Source of the DNA: JAKFDK01 sp036676195
GTDB taxonomy: Bacteria > Bacillota > Sulfobacillia > Symbiobacteriales > ZC4RG38
DNA: 55,760 nt
Direction of reading: 5' to 3'
Assembly (NCBI GenBank): GCA_036676195.1
Contig: JAKFDK010000031.1
Span: forward strand, 1 to 55,760
Below the pieces are notes generated by a model. The model did not search any database. It had not been told where the DNA came from and was given only the letters and a program-made list of their open reading frames with translations. The position numbers were made by a program, and so were the translations under genes. Below are positions 6,630 through 15,676 of this stretch, one piece after another. Numbering within the stretch: the stretch's first letter is position 1; each line of letters starts with the position of its first letter.

Positions 6630-7862
6630 TTACTTCTTGGACAGAATCCCGGCCAGGAACAGCCGCAGAGTGTCCCAGATTCGCTTGAAAAAGCCACCTG
6701 GCTTGACTTCATCGGCCGCCACCAGGGCGCTGCGGGCAATTTCCTTGTCGCCCAGTACCAGCACGACGCTGCCCAGTTCGTCACCCTTCTGTATCGGGGC
6801 GACCACTGGCTGCGGCGGCTCGGCCTGCACAGTCTGAATTAGTTTGGCCTCCTCGCCCTTGGGAACTACCACCCAGAGCGGGGCAGCGGGGACCAGGCTG
6901 ACCTCGTTCTTGGCACCCTTCCAGACCCGTACCTTGCCCAGTACTTCCCCGCCCTTGAAGACCTGTACGCTACTCCAACTGTTGAAGCCGTAGGTCATCA
7001 GGGCAATGGCCTGTTCCTCGCGGACTGCCTCTGACTTGGCGCCCAGGATGACTCCGATCTGGCGCTGTTCGCCCCGGACCGCAGTCACCACCAGGTTATA
7101 GCCGGCCGCATCGACAAAGCCGGTCTTGAGCCCGTCGGTACCAGGAAAGCTGGCCAGCAGCCGGTTACGGTTATACTGCGTGATGGGCTTGGAACCCCGG
7201 ACCCGTTGCTCCGGCGAAAGGTTCTCGGCCTTGGGATAGGAGAACTCCAGCGCTGAATGCAGGTTCTTCAGGTTATCCGGAAAGCGGTGGATATAGGCGG
7301 AGGCCAGTTGGGCAATCTCACGGGCGGTGGTGGTGTTTCGTTCACTCAAACCATGGGGGTCAACGAAGTGGGTGTTCTTCAACCCCATGGCCTGTGCCTC
7401 TTCGTTCATTTTGGCCACAAATGCTTCGACACTGCCGGTCAGGTGCTCGGCTATGGCCACACAGGCGTCGTTACCCGACGGCACGGCGACCCCTTGCAGA
7501 ACCTCCCCAACAGTTACCTTCTGACCCGGCTCCAGGTACATCAGTGAGGAATCCGTCAGTTCGGGATTCTGGGCCCAGGCCCGCCGGGAGATCGTCACCG
7601 GGGTGTCCAGGGTGGTCTTTCCGCTTTCCAAGGCCAGTGAAGCCAGATACAGCGTCATGATCTTGGTCAGGCTGGCCGGTGGAATGGGGGCATCTGGGTC
7701 CTGCGCATACAATTCCTGACCGGACATGTAATCCATTAGATAGGCGGACTTCGCTTGCACCGTAAAGCCAGCCGCCCCCGCCTGGGCGCGGGCGCCGGCT
7801 GGCAGCAGTACGATCATAAAGGTCGTCAGTAACACGACAGCAAGGCTGCGGATACGGGTCAA
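6630..7862 (-). CDS. D-alanyl-D-alanine carboxypeptidase (DacF/DacB type)
   Basis: A 410-residue exported penicillin-binding protein of low molecular weight, which trims the terminal D-Ala from peptidoglycan stem peptides. A signal peptide (SLAVVLLTTFMIVLLPAGARA) is followed by the three catalytic motifs: SLTK at 64-67, SGN at 129-131 and KTG at 246-248. A C-terminal beta domain and an amphipathic tail ending FKRIWDTLRLFLAGILSKK, typical of membrane-anchored class A enzymes, complete it. The TTG at 7862 was chosen for the GAGGAGG ribosome binding site; the TTG at 7880 overlaps that site. In spore formers close relatives act in spore cortex formation, but a vegetative role is equally possible. 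Confidence 0.92.
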   Translation of the reverse strand: MTRIRSLAVVLLTTFMIVLLPAGARAQAGAAGFTVQAKSAYLMDYMSGQELYAQDPDAPIPPASLTKIMTLYLASLALESGKTTLDTPVTISRRAWAQNPELTDSSLMYLEPGQKVTVGEVLQGVAVPSGNDACVAIAEHLTGSVEAFVAKMNEEAQAMGLKNTHFVDPHGLSERNTTTAREIAQLASAYIHRFPDNLKNLHSALEFSYPKAENLSPEQRVRGSKPITQYNRNRLLASFPGTDGLKTGFVDAAGYNLVVTAVRGEQRQIGVILGAKSEAVREEQAIALMTYGFNSWSSVQVFKGGEVLGKVRVWKGAKNEVSLVPAAPLWVVVPKGEEAKLIQTVQAEPPQPVVAPIQKGDELGSVVLVLGDKEIARSALVAADEVKPGGFFKRIWDTLRLFLAGILSKK

Positions 7863-7903
7863 GGGCAGAAACCTCCTCAAAGGACGGGAGAGCTTATGGG
7901 TGG

Positions 7904-8575
7904 CTAGTTACCGCTAATGCGACGGGCGATTTCCTTGACGAAGGGGCCGGCGTCCCCGGACGAGAGAGACCGTAAAATCCCAGGCGCCGTAGTCCTGATG
8001 GCAATCCGGATCAGTTCGTCCTCCAGGCCCAGTTCTTGCAGGCGGGCCCGCAGGCGCTGTTCGGCCATGACCATTTCCTCCGCCACCGCCGTGTTGGCGC
8101 TGCGCACCTTGTGCTCCTGATCCCGCACCACCGGTCCCAGACTCCCGAGCAGGTCGGTCAGGAGTTCCTCTTCCTCCGGTCCTACCCGGTCGATCATCAC
8201 GATTCCCGGGGACCCATGCCCCATTTCCCGGGCATGGCCGATCAGCTTGGCTGCTGCAATGCGCAGATGAAGAAACTGCGCGGCAATCTCCCCGGTATCC
8301 AGATCGGTGGCCATATTGACCACCAGGGCGTTCTTGTCCAGGTGGGGTGCCAGTTCCTGCAGAACGGTAGCAACCGCAGGCCCGGGTACCGCCAACAATA
8401 CCACCTTGCAACCCCGAACGGCACTGTACTGGTCAGAGGCAATCCCACCGACCTCATCAGCCAGCGCCGCAGCATTTTGCTTGCGGCGCGCGATAATCAC
8501 CTTGCGGTAAGTGCCGGGGATGCGGCTGGCCAGAAGGCTGCCCAGGCGGCCCGCTCCGAAAATGGCGACCTTCAT
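7904..8575 (-). CDS. NAD(P)-binding dehydrogenase, F420-dependent/ProC-like
   Basis: About 223 residues with a clear N-terminal Rossmann motif, MKVAIFGAGRLGSLLASRI. VVLLAVPGPAVATVLQEL and NALVVNMATDLDTGEI follow, as in the pyrroline-5-carboxylate reductase and F420-dependent NADP reductase families. The C-terminal half (DRVGPEEEELLTDLLGSLGPV and a helical end) is less conserved, so the substrate cannot be assigned. The ATG at 8575 has AAAGGAG upstream and begins right at the Rossmann strand. It lies 42 nt before the dacF start in the same direction, so the two may be co-transcribed. Confidence 0.75.
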   Translation of the reverse strand: MKVAIFGAGRLGSLLASRIPGTYRKVIIARRKQNAAALADEVGGIASDQYSAVRGCKVVLLAVPGPAVATVLQELAPHLDKNALVVNMATDLDTGEIAAQFLHLRIAAAKLIGHAREMGHGSPGIVMIDRVGPEEEELLTDLLGSLGPVVRDQEHKVRSANTAVAEEMVMAEQRLRARLQELGLEDELIRIAIRTTAPGILRSLSSGDAGPFVKEIARRISGN

Positions 8576-8757
8576 CCCACCGCTCCTTTCTCGCACGTGG
8601 TTGAGACCTACCTCCACAGCGTGCCCGGTTTCCTGGTCCAAACATACGCTACAACGGCAGCATGCGGAACCTCATGGCGGGGTCCACGGAGCCATTATAC
8701 CAAAATCATTCGGTCGGTGAACCTTGTTTCTGTCCGTCCGCCTGAATGCCGGAAATC

Positions 8758-9576
8758 TTACTGGCAGGTGACCGTCCCGGCACAGCGAGTGTTTCCCCGA
8801 CCGGCCGTCTCCGGCAGCGAACCAGGAACCGCCCGCGCACCATCGCCGTAAATGCGGTCCAGCACCGCCGGAGTAAGCTGATCCACAGCCCCGTCAAATA
8901 CCACCCGCCCGCCGGCCAGACCCACCGCCCGCACACAAAAGGCCCTGGCCAGTTCCACATCGTGCAGGCTGAGCAGCAAGGTAATCCCCTCTTCCCGGGC
9001 GAGTTCGGTCAACAGGCCCAGGATACTTCTGGCCGTCACCGGGTCCAGGCTGGATACAGGTTCATCGCCGAGGATCAGGCGTGGCTCCTGCACCAGAGCC
9101 CGAGCGATGGCCACCCGCTGCCGCTGACCGCCGGAAAGTTCCCGCGCCGGCTGTTCCCCCAAACCGCGCAGTCCCACCCGCTCCAGGATCCGTTCCGCCC
9201 GGGCCACATCATCAGCCGGAAACACCCCCAAAGCGGCTCGCCAGAATGGATAACGGCCACAGCACCCTACCATGACATTCCGCAGGACAGTCATCCGGTC
9301 GATGAGGGAAAACTCCTGAAATACCACGCCCACCTGCCGGCGCAGCGCCCGCAGATCCGGGTCCGGCAAAGCGTGGACCGGACGCCCGGCCACCCTCACC
9401 GCACCGGCGTCCGGGCGGACCAGGCCGTTCAGGCAGCGGAGCAGGGTACTCTTACCGGCACCGGAAGGCCCCAGCAGGGCCACTGCCTGACCGGCGCCGA
9501 CCCGCAGGCTGACGCCATCGAGAGCCGGGGCCTCCCCGGCACGATAGACCTTGCTGACCCCAGCCAGTTCAATCAT
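8758..9576 (-). CDS. phnC: Phosphonate-type ABC transporter, ATP-binding protein
   Basis: A 272-residue ABC ATPase of the PhnC family that energises import of phosphonate, phosphite or a similar oxyanion. Walker A is GPSGAGKST, the signature is LSGGQRQRVAIARAL and Walker B is RLILGDEP. FQEFSLIDRMTVLRNVMVG after the Q-loop is typical of PhnC. The last ~25 residues are a divergent tail. Its start overlaps the end of the permease gene. The gene closes a three-gene operon (binding protein, permease, ATPase). No C-P lyase or phosphonatase gene is nearby. Confidence 0.9.
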   Translation of the reverse strand: MIELAGVSKVYRAGEAPALDGVSLRVGAGQAVALLGPSGAGKSTLLRCLNGLVRPDAGAVRVAGRPVHALPDPDLRALRRQVGVVFQEFSLIDRMTVLRNVMVGCCGRYPFWRAALGVFPADDVARAERILERVGLRGLGEQPARELSGGQRQRVAIARALVQEPRLILGDEPVSSLDPVTARSILGLLTELAREEGITLLLSLHDVELARAFCVRAVGLAGGRVVFDGAVDQLTPAVLDRIYGDGARAVPGSLPETAGRGNTRCAGTVTCQ

Positions 9577-9577
9577 G

Positions 9578-10348
9578 TCAGGTCACCGCCTTTCGTAGCA
9601 GGGCGCCAAAGGCATCAGCCAACAGCACCAGAGCGAGAATGCCCAGGGTATCCATAAGCATAGCGTCATACTGAAACATGGCCTTATGGACTTCCAGCAT
9701 CTTGCCGATCCCCCCGGCACCCACCACGCCCAGGATGGCCGCGGTGCGGATATTGCACTCAAAGCGGAAGAAGGCATGACTCAGAATTGTCGGCAGCGCC
9801 CAGGGCAGGATGCCCAGCCAGACCACCGTACTGTACGGGGCGCCGGAGGCGGCTACTGCTTCCTGCGGGCCGAGCGGTGCGCTTTCCAGGGTTTCACCAA
9901 TCAACTTGCCAAGGATGCCGAAGTTGTGGACAGCCAGGGCCATGATGCCGGCAACATCGCCAAAGCCGAAAGAAACCAGGAAGACCAGTGCCCAGATCAC
10001 CTCAGGGACGGACCGCGTCACCGCCAGCACGGCCCGCAGAACAAGCCCCAGCCAGCGCGTGCCCGTGTTACGGGCGGTGACAAAGCTGATCGGAAAGGCC
10101 AGGACAAAGGCGATCAGAGTGCCGAGAAAGGCAATGGCAACCGTCCGGCCCATGGCCAACAGCACGTCTGGCAGCAGATCCCACCGCGGCGGGAACATAC
10201 CGGCCACAAACTGCACCATATTGCGCCAGTCGCTGAAGGCGGCCGGGACGAAACCAGTGGCCCGGCTGCTGGCAACGGTGGCGCCGAGCAGCAAGATCCA
10301 AATGCCCAGGGTCCGGTAATATTGCCGACGCCGCACTGGTTTCACCAC
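9578..10348 (-). CDS. phnE: Phosphonate-type ABC transporter, permease
   Basis: A 256-residue inner membrane permease with about six hydrophobic segments and a BPD_transp_1-type core (SVPEVIWALVFLVSFGFGDVAG). The coupling region EAVAASGAPYSTVVWLGILPWALPTILSHAFFRFECNIRTAAILGVVGAGGIG near residues 163-215 is split here only by the reading of the loop and is the hallmark of PhnE. The GTG start lies just after the binding-protein stop codon, so expression is coupled. It would pair with the ATPase at 8758 and the lipoprotein at 10354 to form the importer. Confidence 0.9.
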   Translation of the reverse strand: MVKPVRRRQYYRTLGIWILLLGATVASSRATGFVPAAFSDWRNMVQFVAGMFPPRWDLLPDVLLAMGRTVAIAFLGTLIAFVLAFPISFVTARNTGTRWLGLVLRAVLAVTRSVPEVIWALVFLVSFGFGDVAGIMALAVHNFGILGKLIGETLESAPLGPQEAVAASGAPYSTVVWLGILPWALPTILSHAFFRFECNIRTAAILGVVGAGGIGKMLEVHKAMFQYDAMLMDTLGILALVLLADAFGALLRKAVT

Positions 10349-10353
10349 CGGTT

Positions 10354-11262
10354 CTATTTCACCTGGTACTTTTGCAGATCGATTCCAAAGGCTTTGGCTG
10401 CAGTCCGGATGTCCTCATAATGCTTGTCCTCGGCGGCCACGAATCCATCTGCGCCAAAGGCCAGCAGTACTTCCTGGTCCGTGATCTTGAGGAAAGCCTG
10501 CTGCAACTTCTGCACCGCATCAGCCGGCAACTCCTTGCGCACCGCCCACGGGTACTGGTATAGCTGGGCCGACTGCCAGACCACCCGCACCTGCTCAAAC
10601 TCCTTGGGGAAGCCTTTGGCCAGGGTGTGTTCAAAAATGGCACTGTCAATGGCGCCAATGTCGGCCTGCTTGTGGGCCACCGCCAGCAGGACCTTGTCGT
10701 GACCGCCGGTGAAATTGGGCTGAATATCCTTTTCCGGGTCCAGCCCAGCCTGCTTCAGGGCCAGGCGGGGAATCAGGGAGCTGGAAGTGCTGCCAGGGTC
10801 GCCAAAGGCGAACTTCTTGCCCTTCAGGGCAGCCAGAGCCTGGTTCTCCTTGATTTCCTGAATGGAAGAGTCCTTGGGCACAATCATGTAGCTATGATAA
10901 TAGGGCTTGCCGTTGATGTTCATGGTCACAATCGCCTGAGCACCGCTCTGGGCATTGGCCACCACATACGTGAACGGGCCGAGATAAGCGCCATCCACCT
11001 TGCCAAAACGCAGGGCCTCCACCACCGCCGCATAGTTCGTTCCCACCTGCACCTCTACCTGCAGGCCGGACTCCTGGCTGAGCAAGTGGCCGAGTTTCTG
11101 CATCCGTTGTTCAAAGTTCTGCGCACCCTGAGTGGGAATCGCCATCAGGGTGATTGTGGCTGAACGGGTCGAAGTCGGAGCCTCTGCCCGCTGACTGGCG
11201 CAGCCGCCTACCAGAACCATCAGGAGCGTAGCCAGACAGGTCGCCAGAAAAGGACGTCGCAA
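10354..11262 (-). CDS. phnD: Phosphate/phosphite/phosphonate-binding lipoprotein
   Basis: About 302 residues. It begins with a lipoprotein signal peptide, FLATCLATLLMVLVGGC, whose lipobox LVGGC sets the acylated Cys. The rest is a PhnD-type periplasmic-binding fold: TLMAIPTQGAQNFEQRMQKLG, VEALRFGKVDGAYLGPFTYV, KKFAFGDPGSTSSSLIPR and DIGAIDSAIFEHTL. These match binding proteins for phosphonate or phosphite. The TTG at 11262 has AAGGAG nine bases upstream; the in-frame ATG at 11271 touches that site directly and is less likely. It is the first gene of the phn-type operon, about 130 bp downstream of bshC. Confidence 0.9.
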   Translation of the reverse strand: MRRPFLATCLATLLMVLVGGCASQRAEAPTSTRSATITLMAIPTQGAQNFEQRMQKLGHLLSQESGLQVEVQVGTNYAAVVEALRFGKVDGAYLGPFTYVVANAQSGAQAIVTMNINGKPYYHSYMIVPKDSSIQEIKENQALAALKGKKFAFGDPGSTSSSLIPRLALKQAGLDPEKDIQPNFTGGHDKVLLAVAHKQADIGAIDSAIFEHTLAKGFPKEFEQVRVVWQSAQLYQYPWAVRKELPADAVQKLQQAFLKITDQEVLLAFGADGFVAAEDKHYEDIRTAAKAFGIDLQKYQVK

Positions 11263-11399
11263 CGGATCCATCTCCTTGTCCAAGACAATCCTCATTACCT
11301 GAGCTAACACTTATACCCACCCAAGCTTTTTCTTATGGCTGCCCCATGGCGAAGCAGAACCCACTGTGATGGGTCCCGCTCCAGGTATAACTCTGCTCT

Positions 11400-13031
11400 C
11401 TATAAGTATACGCCTAAATGGGTCCAGGGGGTGAGTAGGGGTAACTCTGCCAGCAGCCGTGTCACCAGGTCCGGCCCGTACTTGGCCAGATAGTACATGG
11501 GGTTGGCCATGCGTTCCTGCAACTTGCCCTGCGGATATAGGTGAAGGGACAGGCGCTCCAGTTGCCGCAGCACCACGTCATGATTCTTGCGGTGGGCCTG
11601 GCGGGCTTTTTCCTCCAGCCGGTCGAACTGGCGGTGGATCTGGCGCTTGTTTTCCTCGGCCGCGAAGGCCAGAGCAGGATCCAACTGCAACAGAGTATCG
11701 AGCAGGGCGCCGTAGCGCTGGTCGAAATCACCCCGGAACGCGCCGAACAGCCCGTCCAGGCCCAGCTTGTCGGCGCCAGCCAGGACCTGCTGCTTTTTCT
11801 CTTCCAGCCCCAGGAACACCTGGGCCAGGGGGAGTTCCTGTTTTTCCAGATAGCGGGCCAGGGCCGGCTCCACCAGGGTGGCGGAGGTGCGCGGGTAAAT
11901 CACCGGCATTTCCCGCCCCAGGGCCTGGAACACCTCGCGGTAGAGCCCGAAGTACTGAATTTCACCCGGCCCGCTCACATACGCCAGGTCGGGCAGCAGA
12001 AAGCCCTGGGCCACGCCCCGGGTGACCACGTTGGTGCTGAAGCGATCCGGCTGTGCCGCCGCCAGGGCCAGCAATTCATCCCGGCTCCACCCCAGCTCCT
12101 CGCGGTCCCGCACCCAGCAGTAGGCGCCGGCGCCGGCCAGGGGCAGCCGTTCCCCGTTAACATAGGTAAACAGATTCACCGCCCCCAGGTACCTCTGCAC
12201 CGTGGGTGTGTAGCCCAGCGCCTCCCAGGCGGCAATTCCAGCCCCGAAGGCCGTATCGACCTCCTCGAACCGGCTGATGATCGCCTGGAAGCACCCTGCC
12301 TCCAACTGGCGCACCGCCGGGTCCAGGGTGTTGATGAATACCAGCCCCGCCCCGGCGAACAGCCGCGCCATCAGGCAGGCAAACCAGTCGCCCACGTCGG
12401 TGGCGTTCGCCGCCGTGGTGCGCAGCAGCTCCGCCACAGCGGGGCGGAATTCCGTATGGGGCAACACCTGCTCCAGTTGCTGCAGCAGGTCGGCAACCGC
12501 CCCGCTCACGGGGATATGCCCCACCGACAGGCGCTGCGAAGGCGCCCCGCCCAGGGTGAGTTTATGCCACCCGTCGCTGGTCGGCACCTGCACGGCGGCG
12601 ATTTCGGCAAAGTCGTGGTCCTCTGCCGCCACCCAGAACACCGGCACCACCGGCACGCCCAGCCGTTCTTCCTGCTGGCGGGCCAGTTGCACCGCCGTGA
12701 TCGCCTTGTAAATGGTGTACAGGGGACCCACGGCCACCCCGGCCTGCTGACCGGTCACCACTGCCAGAGCCCCCGGCGCGGCCAGGCGCCGGGCTGCAGC
12801 CACCGCCTCCGGCCCGGCCCCGATGCGTTCGTTATACGCCACCAGGGCACGGCTCAGCCCCGCACGGTCGCCGTCCCAGTGGTCGGCCAGGTAGCGCTGC
12901 CGGGCCCGGAACCCGTCGGCGGTGAACCAGGGAAAGGGAAAGCGCGCCAGCACGTGCCCCCGGCCGCTCAGATAATCCCGGACGGCGGGGGCCCCGCTCA
13001 TGGCAACGCCGGAGAGCGCTGCAATCTGCAT
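11400..13031 (-). CDS. bshC: Bacillithiol biosynthesis cysteine-adding enzyme
   Basis: A 543-residue BshC, which adds L-cysteine to glucosaminyl-malate to complete bacillithiol, the low-molecular-weight thiol of many Bacillota. Diagnostic stretches include VVTGQQAGVAVGPLYTIYKA, VPVFWVAAEDHDFAEI, LAYVSGPGEIQYFGLYREVF, IYPRTSATLVEP and the C-terminal long helices ending QERMANPMYYLAKYG. The ATG at 13031 is preceded by GGAGTAACC; an upstream in-frame start at 13100 would overlap selD. It lies 22 nt after the selD stop in the same direction, so selA, selD and bshC probably form one transcript. BshA and BshB are not in the window. Confidence 0.93.
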   Translation of the reverse strand: MQIAALSGVAMSGAPAVRDYLSGRGHVLARFPFPWFTADGFRARQRYLADHWDGDRAGLSRALVAYNERIGAGPEAVAAARRLAAPGALAVVTGQQAGVAVGPLYTIYKAITAVQLARQQEERLGVPVVPVFWVAAEDHDFAEIAAVQVPTSDGWHKLTLGGAPSQRLSVGHIPVSGAVADLLQQLEQVLPHTEFRPAVAELLRTTAANATDVGDWFACLMARLFAGAGLVFINTLDPAVRQLEAGCFQAIISRFEEVDTAFGAGIAAWEALGYTPTVQRYLGAVNLFTYVNGERLPLAGAGAYCWVRDREELGWSRDELLALAAAQPDRFSTNVVTRGVAQGFLLPDLAYVSGPGEIQYFGLYREVFQALGREMPVIYPRTSATLVEPALARYLEKQELPLAQVFLGLEEKKQQVLAGADKLGLDGLFGAFRGDFDQRYGALLDTLLQLDPALAFAAEENKRQIHRQFDRLEEKARQAHRKNHDVVLRQLERLSLHLYPQGKLQERMANPMYYLAKYGPDLVTRLLAELPLLTPWTHLGVYL

Positions 13032-13053
13032 ACCGGTTACTCCTTCAGAAACT

Positions 13054-14106
13054 TCAGGGTACCACCCGCACCAGGCCCGGATGGTCCGCCACGCACTCAC
13101 CGATCACGGCCGCCGCCAGGGTGCCCCGCTGCTGCAGGGCCGCCACCAGGGCATCGACCTGACCGGCGGGCACAGCCGCCAGCAACCCGCCGGAGGTGAC
13201 GGCGTCGCATAGCATCAGTTGCGTTTTTCCGCCGATCTCCGGGGCATACTCCACCTGATCCGCCAGCCAGGCATGGTTCTTTTTGGTGCCGCCGGGCCAG
13301 GTCCCCGCCTCGGCGAATTTCCACGCGCATGCCAGGACCGGAACGGCACCGGCCTGCACCCGCAGACCCACGCCGGACTCCCGGGCCATTTCCGCCGCGT
13401 GGCCAAGCAGGCCAAAGCCGGTGATGTCGGTCAGGCCCCGGATATCAAAGGGTTGCAGGGTGTCGGTGAGGTTATTCAGGGTGGCCATGACCCGGGTGAC
13501 TTCCTGCTCCTCTGCCGGGGTAGCCAGGCCTTTCTTGATGGCGGTGGTGGTCACCCCGACGCCGATGGGTTTGGTCAGCACCAGCTTGTCGCCTGGGCGA
13601 GCCCCGGCCTTGACGGCGATCCGCGCCGGATCCACCAGCCCGGTGACCGCCATGCCATACTTGGGCTCCGGGTCATCAATGCTGTGCCCGCCCAGGATCA
13701 CCGCCCCGGCCTCGCGGGCCTTATCTGCCCCGCCCCGCAGAATTTCCGCCAGTACTTCCGGCGGCTGCTTAGTAATAGGAAAACCAACGATATTCAGTAC
13801 CGTAATCGGCCGCCCGCCCATGGCGTACACATCGGAAAGGGCATTGGCAGCGGCGATCTGCCCGAAGGCATAGGGATCATCCACAATGGGGGTGAAAAAG
13901 TCTACTGTCTGTACAATGGCCACATCGTCGGACAGTTTATACACCCCTGCATCATCGGGGGTATCCAGTCCCACCAGCACGTTGGCATTGGGGACAGATG
14001 GCGGGAGGTGGCGCAGAACTTGCGCCAGATCGGCCGGGCCGATCTTGCAGCCTCAGCCGGCCTTGGAACTCATCTGGGTCAGGCGGATCTTGTCGGATGT
14101 ACTCAT
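13054..14106 (-). CDS. selD: Selenide, water dikinase, itself a selenoprotein (UGA at codon 18)
   Basis: SelD makes selenophosphate, the selenium donor for selenocysteine, from selenide and ATP. The ATG at 14106 follows GGAGGTGGGCAC. The first codons give KIRLTQMSSKAG, then an in-frame TGA at 14055-14053, then GCKIGPADL. This is the family's catalytic segment with selenocysteine in the usual Cys/Sec position. Downstream motifs are intact: GLDTPDDAGVY, VDFFTPIVDDPYAFG, AANALSDVYAMGG and DITGFGLLGHAAEM. The product is 350 residues if UGA is read through. A 7-bp palindromic hairpin begins 7 nt after the UGA (14027-14045), as expected of a bacterial SECIS. A caller that treats UGA as stop would start it wrongly at 13980. 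Confidence 0.95.
14027..14055 (-). promoter_or_regulatory. SECIS-like hairpin and Sec UGA in selD
   Basis: The UGA codon occupies 14055-14053 on the minus strand. Seven bases later AGATCGG and CCGATCT (14045-14027) form a perfect 7-bp stem with a 5-nt loop. This matches the placement of bacterial SECIS elements bound by SelB. Confidence 0.75.
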
Positions 14107-14137
14107 GTGCCCACCTCCGCCCTTCTGGTCAATCAGA

Positions 14138-15550
14138 TTAAGTGGTGGCCGCCGTCTGCAGGGCCCCGGCCACCAGGGCCAGTTCGTCGGGCCACAGGGT
14201 GCGCGGGTCCAGCAGAATCTGGCCCTTGTAGATCCGGACCATCACCGGCGGGTCCTGCCGCCGCAGGCCGGCTTCCACTTCATGGGCCGGGTGGGTCGGA
14301 GTCACCGCCACCAGCCAGGTGGGAATCTCCACTCCGGGCAGTGAACCGCCGCCGGCCTGGGAGTAACCTTCCTGCAGCTCCACCCGGGCAGTGGGCAGGG
14401 CCTGGCGGACCAGACCGGCCAGTTTCTCCGCCACCGGCTGCAGTTCGGCCCGGGTCAGGGCCAGCATGCGCAGGGTAGGAATCTGGCGGGCTGCCTTTTC
14501 CGGCTCCAGGTAGAGTCGGAGGGTCGCCTCGATCCCGGCCAGGGTGAGCTTGTCAATGCGCAGAGCCCGGGTGAGCGGATGCCGGCGGCAGCGCTCCACC
14601 AGTTCCCGCCGCCCGACAATAAAGCCCCCCTGGGGCCCCCCCAGCAGCTTGTCGCCGGAGAAGGTGACCAGGTCAGCCCCCCGGGCGATCAACTCCGGCA
14701 TGGTTTCTTCATGCTCCAGGCCCCAGCGAGCCAGGTCGACCATGACTCCGGAGCCCCAGTCCACTAGCATCGGCAGGCTGCGGTGGCGGGCCAGGTCGGC
14801 CAGCTCGGCCACGGTAGGCGCCTCGGTGAAGCCTACGATCTTAAAGTTAGATGTGTGTACTTTTAAGATAGCTCCGGTATCGGCGGAGATTGCCTGCTCG
14901 TAATCCCGCCGGTGCGTCTTGTTGGTTGTCCCCACCTCGACCAGCCGGGCCCCACCCTGCACCATCACATCCGGCACCCGGAAGGCGCCGCCGATTTCCA
15001 CCAGTTCGCCGCGGGAAACAATGACCTCGCGCCCCTGGCACAGGGCGCTGAGCATCAGCAATACGGCGCCGGCGTTGTTGTTGACCACCAGGGCCGCCTC
15101 GGTCCCGGTCAGATGGCAGACCAGTTCTTCCACATGGGCGTACCGGCTGCCCCGTTCCCCGGTGGCCAGGTTCAACTCCAGGTTGCTGTAGCGCGCCGCC
15201 ACCCGGGCGATTTGCTCCAGGGCCACTTCAGCCAGGGGCGACCGGCCCATGTTGGTATGCAGGACCACGCCGGTGGCATTGACCACCCGTTGCAGGTTGG
15301 GCTGCAACCGGGTCCCGAGCTGCCCGGCCACCCGTTCACCCAGGCCCTGCGGGCTCAGGTCCATCGTGGTTACACTTTCCTCGGTCTCGGCCCGCATGAT
15401 CCGCTGCCGGGTCTGGCCCAGAATATTGGTTACGGCCGCGGTGACCAGTTCCCGGTCGTGGTCAGCCAGCAACGTCCGTACCGGTTCGGAATCCAGAATG
15501 GTGTTAACGGGGGGAATCTCCCGTAGCAGCCGCTGCTGCCAACTCTTCAA
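14138..15550 (-). CDS. selA: L-seryl-tRNA(Sec) selenium transferase
   Basis: A 470-residue PLP enzyme that converts Ser-tRNA(Sec) to Sec-tRNA(Sec) using selenophosphate. Family segments include VNATGVVLHTNMGRSPLAE, YSNLELNLATGERGSR, ALVVNNNAGAVLL, GTTNKTHRRDYEQAI, and the PLP-lysine region DLVTFSGDKLLGGPQGG. The TTG start at 15550 has AAGGAAGTGG upstream. It is the first gene of a selA-selD-bshC operon, with a -10-like TATAAT at 15592-15597. SelB is not in the window, but tRNA-Sec is at 22884-22982, so most of the selenocysteine system is local. Confidence 0.96.
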   Translation of the reverse strand: MKSWQQRLLREIPPVNTILDSEPVRTLLADHDRELVTAAVTNILGQTRQRIMRAETEESVTTMDLSPQGLGERVAGQLGTRLQPNLQRVVNATGVVLHTNMGRSPLAEVALEQIARVAARYSNLELNLATGERGSRYAHVEELVCHLTGTEAALVVNNNAGAVLLMLSALCQGREVIVSRGELVEIGGAFRVPDVMVQGGARLVEVGTTNKTHRRDYEQAISADTGAILKVHTSNFKIVGFTEAPTVAELADLARHRSLPMLVDWGSGVMVDLARWGLEHEETMPELIARGADLVTFSGDKLLGGPQGGFIVGRRELVERCRRHPLTRALRIDKLTLAGIEATLRLYLEPEKAARQIPTLRMLALTRAELQPVAEKLAGLVRQALPTARVELQEGYSQAGGGSLPGVEIPTWLVAVTPTHPAHEVEAGLRRQDPPVMVRIYKGQILLDPRTLWPDELALVAGALQTAATT

Positions 15551-15591
15551 CAGGTGCCACTTCCTTCATTCTGTGGAGCTTATCAAACTCG

Positions 15592-15620
15592 ATTATAGCA
15601 TCAGGGGATACCGCATAAAA
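15592..15620 (-). promoter_or_regulatory. Candidate promoter of selA
   Basis: On the minus strand TATAAT (15597-15592) is a perfect -10 with TTTTAT 17 nt upstream as a poor -35 (3 of 6). It sits about 42 nt before the TTG start of selA. Confidence 0.45.
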
Positions 15621-15635
15621 GTCGCGGCATCCCCT
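15603..15635. terminator. Stem-loop between selA and the upstream surface-protein gene
   Basis: AGGGGAT and ATCCCCT plus an inner CCGC/GCGG pair form a stem-loop with one mismatch, between the stop of the gene at 15677 and the selA promoter. The U tract is poor, so termination is probable rather than certain. It overlaps the selA -35 region. Confidence 0.5.
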
Positions 15636-15676
15636 TCATTCTATCTGTTCGCTGTCATCTGTGTGCCACCGCAGCA

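Noticed and set aside
11272..11399. Riboswitch before phnD
   Set aside because: Only a short ACCCA/TGGGT hairpin is visible, and no known riboswitch consensus was recognised.
11541..13199. 552-codon open frame on the plus strand
   Set aside because: It is antisense to bshC, and composition and lack of motifs show a shadow frame.
13219..14478. 419-codon open frame on the plus strand
   Set aside because: It is antisense to selD and selA and has no supporting signal.
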